Assembly (NCBI RefSeq): GCF_963662255.1
Contig: NC_085052.1
Coordinates: 13,925,151-13,989,150, forward strand
Length of the DNA: 64,000 nucleotides
Reading direction: 5' to 3'
Source of the DNA: Cinclus cinclus
Taxonomy: Eukaryota; Chordata; Aves; Passeriformes; Cinclidae
Shown here: positions 41,013 through 55,620 of the stretch, one piece after another
How positions within the stretch are numbered: the stretch's first letter is position 1
Layout: each line of letters starts with the position of its first letter
The notes under the pieces: model-generated
Database searches by the model: none
What the model was told of the DNA's origin: nothing
The model's input: the letters and a program-made list of their open reading frames with translations, nothing else
Made by a program: the position numbers and the translations under genes

Positions 41013-41915
41013 TCCTGTTGTAAGAAAGAAGATAGAAACCACGGGAGGTAAGATACAGAGAGCAAAGGCACAGTGTACCCTGTGTCCCCACACTGTACCC
41101 AGAAGCAAGGGCTTTGAGGGACAGAATGGCCCTACCACAGTTCCCATGTCTGGGAAGCTGCCAGGACAGCCTGGGAAAGCCCAGCACGTCAGCTGCAGAC
41201 ACAGTGGCTGCTGGGCTGACTGCCAGCGCATGTTGCCACAGAGCTGGCTGGGTCTTTTTGCATGCACAGGGTTAGCCAGTTCAAGGCCGGGGTGTCCTGC
41301 AGGGCCCATGGGGACCACTGATGGAAAGCCAGAGCTGCGTCATGCCAGGCACATGTGGACAGCCAGGGAGTTGGTGGCCCTGGGTGGCATAGGGGAAGCA
41401 CAGCCTGGCTGGGGATATGTTGCCAAGACTAAGTTGTTCCCAGCTGGGGACTGGCTTCATGATCCTAATGGGAGAGAGTGCAGGGAAATGAGGAGGTGAT
41501 GGGATTGATGAGGGAGTACCCCCTCTCCCACAGCACAGTGCCCTGCTCCCAGCTCCCAGAACCTTTACTGAAGACAGGACTGGTGCATGGGTAGTCAGAG
41601 ACTCTCCTGAGTCTGCTGGAGCATGGGGCGTTGAGCAGGCTGAGGTAGTTGTCCTGGGGGGCCCTGGGGCTGTGGAGGTGAGGGCTACTGCAATACTTGG
41701 GTCACTCTTTCAAGTCCCACTGGCAGCATGGGACTGGACACCCCCAGGCACTCCCTGCCAGCCCTGGCGCTCATCTCTGTCCTCTGCAGCAGCATCAATA
41801 AATACGAAAGTCTGCAAGTCCCTGAGCTCAGTCCAGTGCTGCCAGGGCACAGGGGCTGGGGTGCGGGAGTTGGACTCTCCCGTGGCGTTGCTGGGACCGT
41901 GCCAATGCCAGGGGT

Positions 41916-46838
<4,923 letters not shown>

Positions 46839-47373
46839 GGTTCTGTGGGTGGGATGCCTGGGAACAGCCCAACAATGAGCCCTTGGGGCCATGGCAGAGT
46901 GGGGGTGCAGCGGCATCCCCCCTCTGCCTCAGAAGCTGGACAATGGTATAGGGATATCATGCCCTCTTGCAAGGTGGTGACATCCCTGTCCCTGAGCTGT
47001 GGGGGATGCATGGGCTGGTCCCGGCCATACTCTCAGCATACCCCAGCCCTACACCCTTCACCAGGTCACCCAGCTCTGACACAACCCTCCCAGGGCACCA
47101 ACAGCCATGGGCAGCCCCAGGAACATCGCCCTGTGCTCTTGTTGCTTCCTGTCTGCCCCATGCTCCGGGACATGGATGAGGGCCCCACAGAGCCCCCTTT
47201 TATCCTCCCCCTGGATTCTCTACTGAACACCAGGGTTCCTTCCCATCTTGCACACAGCCCAGTCCCGGTCACCTCACCTCTTCCCCTTCATCCTCATTCA
47301 GAGCATTGGTGGGATTGCTGACCCCCCTCCAGGTGCCCAGATGTCCCCTCCCGGGGGCACCCCCGGCACTCAC

Positions 47374-47535
47374 CCAGGCAAGGGATGGCGGTGCCGGACC
47401 GGCAGCGGTGCGGTGCGGGCGGCGGCGAGGGGACGCAGCGGCGGCGCTCGCGGCAGTGGATCCCGCAGCTCCTGCCTCCCGCCGGGCACCTCCTGCCTCC
47501 CGCCGGGCACCTCCTGCAGCCGCTTTTATGGTGCG
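47374..47535 (-). promoter_or_regulatory. LOXL4: LOXL4 promoter with TATA-like box and non-coding exon 1
   Basis: On the minus strand a TATA-like element CATAAAAG (47530-47523) sits in GC-rich DNA. About 150 bp downstream lies a strong donor (gcctGG|gtgagtgc, exon end 47374) suited to a 5'UTR exon. It would splice to the acceptor cccacag before 46842, four bases upstream of the ATG. The expected start site (about 47495) falls within a 21-bp direct repeat. Confidence 0.65.
47469..47517. repeat. 21-bp tandem repeat at the LOXL4 start site
   Basis: Two exact 21-bp copies (47469-47489 and 47490-47510, each beginning ctcctgcctcccgcc) plus a 7-bp partial third copy, immediately downstream of the TATA-like box in the direction of LOXL4 transcription. 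Confidence 0.9.
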
Positions 47536-47539
47536 GCGG

Positions 47540-49763
47540 GGTGGGCCGACCCGAGGGGGCCCCCCTCCTCCCCGCCTCTGGTCTGGAGCCCAGCCCTGCT
47601 GCCTGCCCACCCCCGGCACTACTCTGCCTCACAGCACACTGGGGCAAACCTGTTCCTGTCCCAAAGCCTGTCCTTTCCCCAGCCGGGGGCATCTGAGCTA
47701 TTCCGGATTGTCCCTACCTGCCTTGAGGCTGGACTTCCCCCGAGTCCAAATTCCCTTGGTCAAGGATGCTCCCCTCACTGGGCTGTCGCGCAGCCAGGCA
47801 CAGTATGGACTCTGGAGATGACGAACTGCTATGCTAGGGACACTCCTTGCGCCTTCCACTCACGCAGTGGCTCAAGTGGGTACACAGGCACAGGATGCCT
47901 GGAGGTGCCGCAGTGCGTCCAAGACTCGGGGGGCACAGGGACCACGGCAGGATATGGGATGGCATCGTGAGCCTGCAGCACAGGTCTCCCAGGGCTTGAG
48001 GCATACCCTGTGCCATCCATAAACCAGGCTGGCTGTGAGGGTCCTCAGGCTTAGCCCCGTTGCGTGGGGCGTAGAGAGTGGTGATGCCCCACCCCGCCCC
48101 GACTTGCCCCGGGAACAACCTCTGGCTTGGGGTGCCGCCAGTCCCCGGGGCACCCTGCTGCCCACACGCCCGCCGTGCTCCGCCGTGGGATGGGGATAAA
48201 CAGGAAGCCCAGTGCCCCGGCCGTGCCCAGGGACCGGCCAGGAATGTGCCGGTGGCCACCGGACTGTTTGTTTGGAGTCAAAGCAGCCGGATCTTGCCGG
48301 GAGGAGCCAGGATCAACACGGCCGGGAATAGCCCGTGAGCTCATCGCCACGTCTCGCAAGGACCTCCAGCACCTCTGGGTGTGCAGGGATGCACAGCTCT
48401 GGGTCCCTCTCGCAGGGGACCCTCATCCCAGCCCTCTGCCTTGGCCAGGATCAGGGCTTCTCCTGAAGCCTCTGCTGCGATGTGAGTCCCTGGCCAGCCC
48501 CAGAACTGAGGCCACGGAAAATCTTGGGGAAGGGCAGGGTTTGGGCCAGCAGTGGAGCCCGTGACTCATTCGTCTCGACGTTTTGGAGATCAATTGCTTA
48601 AGTGTGAGGCCAGGAGCCTCCCCCGAACTCCTCCCCGACAGATGCTGGCAGGGGTGCAGGGCAGGCGGGCGCTGGGTCTCGCTCTCAGCTCTGCCTCTGC
48701 TCCTGGGGACAGCAAGAAGAGAGAACTGAGGGGGCTGGTGGGCTCTCTCACATCTGGGACTTGCCAGCCTCCTCTCGCAGCGGTACGGACACTGTCTCCC
48801 GCCGCTCATGCGGTCGTGGCGGGCTGGAGGTGTCCCCCTTTGCCCCGAGGTGTTGGCCAACGAGCCCCTCATCTCCCTCGGGGCTCACTGGGTGCCAGCA
48901 CCTGCAACCCCGGGCAGCCAGCAGCGGCAGCAGCTAAAAATACTCGGCCGGCAGCAGGGCAGCCCCGTACGCGGGAAGCTGTGGGCGGCGGGCGGGCGTG
49001 CGGGGCTATTCTCAGAGGGCTGCGGGACTATTCCTGGCCGGTCAATATTGATTCAGCCAGCTCAGGTGCAGCAGCTCACCCTGTCAGAACCGTATTTAGG
49101 GCCCGGCAGGAGGCGAGGCGGGCGGCTGAATCGGGAGCATTGTCTGGCAGAGGAAGAGGGCAGGGAGAGGATGTGAGCTCTGTAATCTGCAGTCAATCGC
49201 TCCCGGCAGCAGCCCGGGTGAGGCGCACACCCCGGGCCTGCTGCGGCTGAAGAGTGACCAGCACGGAACATCTGCCCTGGGGACGGAGGGACGGGGCCAA
49301 AACACGTGCAGGCAGCTTCCGTCGGGAATAGGAGCATGTGTGAGGCACGAGGGGACAGCTGCCAGTCCTGGCTCCTGTGGTTTCTGAGCTGCTGGGCACG
49401 TGTCTGCTGTACACACATCCACCAAGAGCCGGGGGACTGAGGACACTTGGGGACTTCAGGTACAGAAGCAGTTTCCAGGCAGCTCTCTGCTTATTCTAAG
49501 TACTCAGGATGGTCTGGACCTGCCTGTAGCTGGGGGACTCCATACACACGGCCCTGCATGAACCTCAGCCTCCATCACGGAGCAGAGGAGAGGGTGAGGG
49601 GCTGTTTGTCCCTACTCACTATTCTGAAATGTCCCTCTCCTCTCTGGCAGCTCTTCCAAGGCTGCATCACCAACAAGTGTGGATGGCACAGTAGCACGGG
49701 AGCTGCATGAATTGCTCAAAAAACACAGTAGTGAGAGTGCTCATGAGAGAGCCTGGGCCATGT
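47540..49763. other. Intergenic region upstream of LOXL4 and downstream of PYROXD2
   Basis: No exon recognised. The block 48890-49260 is GC-rich with embedded AT motifs: a perfect MEF2-type CTAAAAATA at 48934-48942 and a palindrome TCAATATTGA at 49042-49051. It is a candidate LOXL4 enhancer. Confidence 0.45.
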
Positions 49764-49769
49764 TTTATT
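49764..49769 (-). terminator. PYROXD2: PYROXD2 poly(A) signal AATAAA
   Basis: Minus-strand AATAAA (plus-strand ccatgttTTATTtcc) 286 bp beyond the PYROXD2 stop. Confidence 0.8.
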
Positions 49770-50054
49770 TCCATGGGCACAGGCAGGGGCTGAGTGAGGC
49801 TTGCCATGGTCATGCAGAGTCCAGAAGCCACTGGGGCAAGGCTGGGTTGCGGCAGGCTAGGAGCAACCATCTCTTCAAGGTGATGGTAGCAGCTGTGAGC
49901 ACAAGGCACCCTGCCAGCCTGCACCCAGCTCTTGGGAGGTGCTGCTGCCCTAAGGTGCTGGGGAAGCAAGTTGGGGATGGACAGGGCTCTGCATAGCATC
50001 AGCAAGGCATGCTGCTGTTGCAACCCTCTGTTGGTGAAGTCAGTTTCACCAGTC

Positions 50055-53000
50055 TCATGAGAGGTGCCTGAAATCCTTGATAGCCACTTGGGCGGCATTG
50101 CGTCCTGCTGCTCCCATCACTCCTCCTCCTGCAAGAAAGGAGAAATGGAGAATGGTGGTGCACCTCTTCCATGTGTCCCTTTCTTCCTTCTGTAGGCCTC
50201 CAAGAGGGTCCTGGCTCCCAGCTCGGCTCACCAGGGTGGGCTCCACTTCCACAGAGGTACAGGCCTGGAACTGGGGACCGGTAGCCAGAGTAGGATGGTG
50301 CAGGCCGGGCGAAGTACAGCTGGTCCAGAGACATCCCTCCATGGAAGATGTTCTGCCAACAGAGCTCTGTGTGAGCTAGCTGTGTCTGGCCCAGGCCGGT
50401 GTGCCCTCTAGCACTGGGACCAGAGCGATGCTCAGAGTTGACACTCATGGTACCCACTCCACTGGGCAGCCCAAAGATCCTCTCCAGGTCCGGTGGTGTC
50501 AAGATGTCCCTGCCAATGACGGATGCCTTGAACCCTGGGGCATAGTCTTCAATGCAGTCAAACACTAGAGAAAGATGAAGGGACTACTGGTAGGCAGCCT
50601 GGGGGGACATGATAGCCAACTCCTGTGCAGCTCCAGGGCTCCAGGTGTTACCGGGGTCTGTGTGTGCATTACGTACCCGTGTCTGCATATGCATTTCTGG
50701 CCTGCTCGTCCCAGGGCTGACCACCTGCCAGCATGGATGGGGTGTACTGGGTGAAGAGGGACACGACATGGCAGCCTGGTGGGGCCAGCCCTGGGTCCAG
50801 TGCTGAGGGAATGCAGAGCTCGATCATGGGCCTGGGGGAGCAGTACATCAACTGGGCAGGCAGAGGGAGACCCAGCTACTCCACACCTCTTTCCCCAGCA
50901 TCCACTTCCATGATCCAGTGCACCAACGTGTGCCAGTACAGGCACCTACCTGCTGGAGGGGTGTCCGTGGGCAGCCTCAGTGAATGCCTGATGCAGGAGC
51001 TGGGTGTCCTCGCAGTTGAGATGTATGGAGCACTGGTGGTGGGGCAGGGGCTGGCCATCGGGGGCATTGGGGGCAGCCAGGAAGCTGGGCAGCCGATCCA
51101 CCGCCACTGGGCATGGCGTGGGGAGATGGAGGAAGCAGGGTGCAGCCTCTTGCTGAGCCTGGCACCAGTGTTCCTCTAGCAGGGATGGCAGTGGAAGTGT
51201 CCTTGCTGGTACCTACCATTGATCTTGGTGACAGGGGAGCGTGTGTCAACCTGCCTGATCCGCTGAACAAAATCCTTTGGCAGCTGCTCCTGGGGTGGGA
51301 TATACCAGTGCAGAGGCTGGCTATGAGAGGCAGAGTGAATGGAGTGATTCCAACATGCCAAGCCCCCACCAGCCCCATGCACTCCATACCTGAGGAATGA
51401 GTTCCAGAAAGGTGATCTGGGGGGAGGCATTGGACAGCACCAGTTTGCTCCTCACCTCTGTCCCATCCTGCAGAGCGACACCTTGTGCCTCCCCGCCCCT
51501 GCCCAGCAGCACGTGACACACTGCCTGGGCACATGTAGGGGACAAGATTTACCAAGAGCACCCCTGCTGCCTGCAGGGATGGCCAAGCAGCTCCCCTCTC
51601 CCAGACATCCCGTACCTTCTCAGCAAAGATGTGGGCTCCCCGGGCAGTCGCTGCCTGGGCGATGGCTTGGGACAGAGCTCCCATCCCACCTGCCACATAG
51701 CCCCAGGCTCCCCGCCGTCCATCCAGCTCACCCATGACATGGTGCAACAGCACGTACCTGAGGTAGCAGGACCTTGGATTAGCTACTGGCTGAAGGAATG
51801 GATCTGTCCCGTGCATGGGTAGTGAGGATGGTGCCACAGTCCCCACAGTCTCCCCTATGAGACTGTGCCACCTCATGGGATGTCAACTCAGTTACAGGGA
51901 GCACGCGCCAGCCGGGACTCAGGTGGGGACAGAGGTGTCCAAACAGCGAAGGGATACGTGGGGGCTGCTCAGGGAGAGTCTTATGGCAGGACTGGGGGGC
52001 AGCCCCTTGGCCAGCACCAACCCCTGAGGTACCCTAGCAAAGTTGAGCAGGCAGTGGCAGGGAGAAGCAGGGGAGCAGGGCATGGGGTACTGGTGTGCAG
52101 CAGAGCCAAGAACAAAGCATGGCAAGGGGGGACACTGCAGGCATGAGCCACAGGGGGAAGGGACCCTCACCCACTGCCAGGGGTGTGTGGGCTGGCCATG
52201 GCTCCAATCACTGCATCAGTAGCCAGAGTTGCCTTCAGGGGTTCTGACTCAAACCAGTGATCCAGGATCTGGCCCAGGAGAAAGAAAGCATGCCAGGCTT
52301 GGGGTGGGGACCTGCCACAGCACCCTGGCAGGAAGGAGAGGCAGTGGGTGTTTCCACACCACCACTGCCAGCACGCACCTTGGAGATGGGAGCTGTGAGC
52401 ACCTCGTAATAGCAGGGCAGCTGCCGCCCCAGTGCCAGCCCTGGGGGTGGAGAGATGGTGTGAGACTTTCATGACTGTGCCAGGGCTGACTACTGGTACC
52501 CAACTGGGTTTGGAGACCAGTCAGTGGGACCAAGGTGAGTAAGCCTACCAGAACCTGCCAGCCCAGTTTGGTCTCCTAAGGAGGCTCTGCATTGCCCATC
52601 CCAAGTGCTGGCAAACACCCCTTACTAACAGGATTCCCTATCACTCCGGATGTACCTGCCTGCAGCAAGGGCTTCAGGGTTCGCAGGTTCCTGAGCTGCT
52701 GGAGCAGGGAACCTTTACCCAGGGCAGCTGTATCCACTGGAGGGGCATCCAGCAGTGGGTCAAGGGCCAACACCATACGCCCCATAAACGCCTCATACTC
52801 AGGGTAGGCCTGGATGGGGACGGAGGGTGGACAACAAGGACTGCACCATGGTGGATACAATGGATACCCCACCCAGGAGAATCCCTGCCACTCCAAGGGC
52901 AGGGCAGCCCAGCCCCTTGTGGGTTTTGCTGTGCCAGGTGCCTGTCCCTGGTGGTACCTGGGCATCCTTCTGGGAGAACTGAGCAATCTGCTGCTGAGTC

Positions 53001-54312
53001 TGGGCCATGTTATGTCCCAGAAGAAGGGAACGAGGAGGGCTCCTGTCCTCCAGCAGTGGGGTGAAGGAGTGGGGGTCCCGTGGGAGCACTCTCAGACCGT
53101 GCCGCTGCAAGACATGGATATCCCCACTGCAGGACCCACCCTGCAGGGACAGCCTGGCAGCAGGGTCTTTCTATTTGCATGCTGGAAGTTGCCAGCAGCC
53201 CAGCAAAGAGTGGGTGTCAGTACCTGCAGCTCCAGATCAGCATAGATTTGTGGTCGCAGCAGGCTGAGCAGATAAGATGCCCGGGAGAACTTGAACCCTG
53301 GAACATGTGGGGTGGTGGGGGATGTCCACCAGGGCTGGCCAGGGCCAGGGGGACAAGCGGCATGCAGGGGTACCTGGCACAATCTCCTCCGTGACTGCTG
53401 CGCCACCCAGCACATGACGCTTCTCCAGCACAGCTGTGCGCAACCCTGCCTGCTGCAGGTAGGCAGCCTGTGGGGAGCACAGCACACACTGCCCATCCCT
53501 CCAGCCAGGATGTCACTGTCAGCGTGAGCACCCTCCTGCAGATGGTGCCCCCCTCCCCAGGGAGGGCCTGTGGGAGCCCCAGCCCCACGGGCACTGCCAC
53601 CAGAGCCCTCCCTTGCCCACAGCACAGATCCTTCCCAGTCCCCTGCTGTCCCCTGTGGATGGAGGAGAGGCAGCACGCCACTCTAGGTACTCACTGCCAC
53701 CAGCCCGTTGTGCCCTGCAAGAAGAGAGGGAGATGAGCAGAGCCCGAGTGTTGGTGATGGGCCCACAGCACAGGACACCCTGCCACGCCTGGGGCTGTCA
53801 CAGCCATCCCAGTAACAGGCACTAGACACAGGGATACAGGTGACAAGGAGCATCCTCCCCTGGCCCTACAGCCCTGGCCCTACAGCCCTGGCCCTAATGG
53901 GTGCAGCAGAGGGCGATGGAAGTGCTCAAGGCAGATGCTCCAACAGTGCTCTGTATGCTGGGGGGCTGCAATTTCTGCCAGACCCCTGGGTCGTCCCAGG
54001 GGAGACGACATGAGGAGCAGTCTGGTGGTTTGCAATGCATCCAGAACTACTGTGGTCCCCACCCAGCTGGTCCTTGTTACCTGCCCTGGGGGCAGGGCAG
54101 ATGTGGGTCGACTCCTGCTCCCTTGCTCCGTTACCTGCCCCGATCACCACCGCGTCGTATTCCCTCTGCAGCTGGGCTGCAGCCCCGGCATGGGCCCAGC
54201 GCGCTCCTGACGGCCCCAGGGACAGATGCCAGCCCTGCAGGCAGCGGGAAGAGCAGACCAGGCTCAGTCTTCCTCGGAGCCCGGCTGCCACCGCCCCGCA
54301 GCGCCTGGCCAT
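50055..54312 (-). CDS. PYROXD2: PYROXD2, pyridine nucleotide-disulphide oxidoreductase domain protein 2 (16 exons)
   Basis: Exons 54312-54135, 53714-53695, 53467-53374, 53297-53224, 53104-52958, 52809-52656, 52440-52379, 52268-52171, 51757-51616, 51524-51390, 51289-51217, 51106-50950, 50831-50677, 50564-50458, 50352-50232 and 50128-50055 give 596 residues; human has 581. Every phase agrees. The N-terminus is Arg-rich with few acidic residues, fitting a mitochondrial targeting peptide. A dinucleotide-binding motif [15 protein letters not shown] (residues about 52-66) opens the FAD fold, split by a 20-nt microexon. The C-terminal FAD-domain signature ([20 protein letters not shown]) is intact. 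The protein belongs to the phytoene-desaturase-like amine oxidoreductase family; it is reported to be mitochondrial and its substrate is unknown. Confidence 0.95.
53695..53714 (-). CDS. PYROXD2: PYROXD2 20-nt microexon
   Basis: The acceptor ttgcag and donor gtgagt bracket only 20 coding bases, encoding the rest of GHNGLVA. This is the core of the FAD-binding glycine motif, so skipping it would both shift the frame and remove cofactor binding. Phase in is 1 and phase out is 0, as required by the neighbouring exons. Confidence 0.9.
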
Positions 54313-54500
54313 GGCTGTCCTGCGCCCGGCAGCCTGGACTTTGGTTTCACGGCGGAACTTTTCCCAGGGCTTCCGGGCACAGGGAGGGCAGGGAGGGGAC
54401 GAGGAGGGCAGGGCAGGGAACGCTGTGAGGAGGCAGGAGGCTGGTCCGGACAGGGGCACCCGCCCAGCGCTGCCCCGCTGGTGCTGTCCCCAGCGAGGCG
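54130..54500 (-). promoter_or_regulatory. PYROXD2: PYROXD2 GC-rich promoter and first exon
   Basis: GC-rich block around the start codon at 54312-54310 (context gacagccATGG, a good Kozak). No TATA box seen. The 5'UTR extent is not determined. Confidence 0.5.
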
Positions 54501-55587
54501 CTGACCCTAGCACGGTTTTGCTGGAGGCTTGCAGCGGGGCCGGAGACAAACCCCAGGGCTGAGAGAGCACAGATCGTGCCTGGGGCTCAGCAGGGTGCCA
54601 GGAGATCCCCAGCCTGTACTCCAGGAAGGTGCTGAGCAGGCAGGTGGGGGCCTGGGAACCCCCCTCCCCCAGCTCCTGTTCTGCTTCAGGGATAATCCAG
54701 AGGCACGTGGCTGGGGTGATGGGCCAAGCACAGCAGGACAGAGGGAGTTTGCCCCCCCCCCCCACCCCCCCCCCCCCCCGCCTTAAGCAGGCAAGCCCCA
54801 AGCACAGCCCTGAAAGCAGCAGGAAAAGGGGCAGCTTGGGGATGAGCTTGGCTCTGAATCCAGCACTATTGCTCAGCAGGGCAAATTCCAGCTCAGCAGG
54901 ATGGGGCAAAGGCCCTGTCATGGTCCAGTTCTCCCTCAACTGCCATCCCCAGCTCTAGCGAGTGGCATGGGAGAAATAGGGGGCAGTGGCTGCCTGAGTC
55001 CCTTGGGGCTGGCCCCATTCCCAGCTGTACTTGAGGTTTGGATGTGCACTGAGCCCAGACGTGCCTGGGAAACACATAAGCTACCTCAGGATTTACTTGC
55101 TGTTCCCAGCTAAGCTCATAACTGTGGCTAACTGGTAGTCTGGGTGCCTGGGTGGGGGGAAGAGGGTGCAGGATGGGCTACACCTCCCCAGAGCCTGCCA
55201 AACCTCTGAGGGCCCTGCAGCCCACATTTGGGTGTGAGGGGAAAGGGGGATGTACCTTAGACCACTGCTTCATTCAGGTTTGGCTACGCTATCTTGATCT
55301 CTGGCCAAAGCCTGGCAGCAATGCCAAGCTAACATTATAAATCCTGCTCTGGAAATGCACTTTTCAGTAAGACAGTGATTTGCCAAAAACCTCTCAGCCC
55401 CACTCTCTGCCTGTTCCCAGAGGCTGCTGGGTGGCAGCGAAAATTATGAGCAGGAAAAGGAACAGTGCCAGCCCTGGACAGGCTGGAGGATGGGAAGGTT
55501 GCCTGTCGCTGCCTACAGGCACAATCCATGGCATGGCACACAGACACTGAGAAGCAACCCAGGCTCTGGGAACACCCACACACCCAA
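54313..55587. other. Spacer between the PYROXD2 start and the HPS1 3' end
   Basis: Contains a C-rich tract at 54752-54779 (12 C, one A, 15 C). No exon recognised. Confidence 0.6.
54752..54779. repeat. Poly(C) tract with a single A
   Basis: Twenty-seven C interrupted by one A on the plus strand, hence G-rich on the PYROXD2 sense strand about 450 bp upstream of its ATG. Confidence 0.9.
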
Positions 55588-55593
55588 TTTAAT
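55588..55593 (-). terminator. HPS1: HPS1 poly(A) signal ATTAAA
   Basis: Minus-strand ATTAAA 28 bp beyond the HPS1 stop (TGA at 55623-55621). No AATAAA is seen nearby. If used, the 3'UTR would be very short (about 50 nt). Confidence 0.5.
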
Positions 55594-55620
55594 CCTGGTC
55601 CCAAGGTGGCTGGAGGCACC

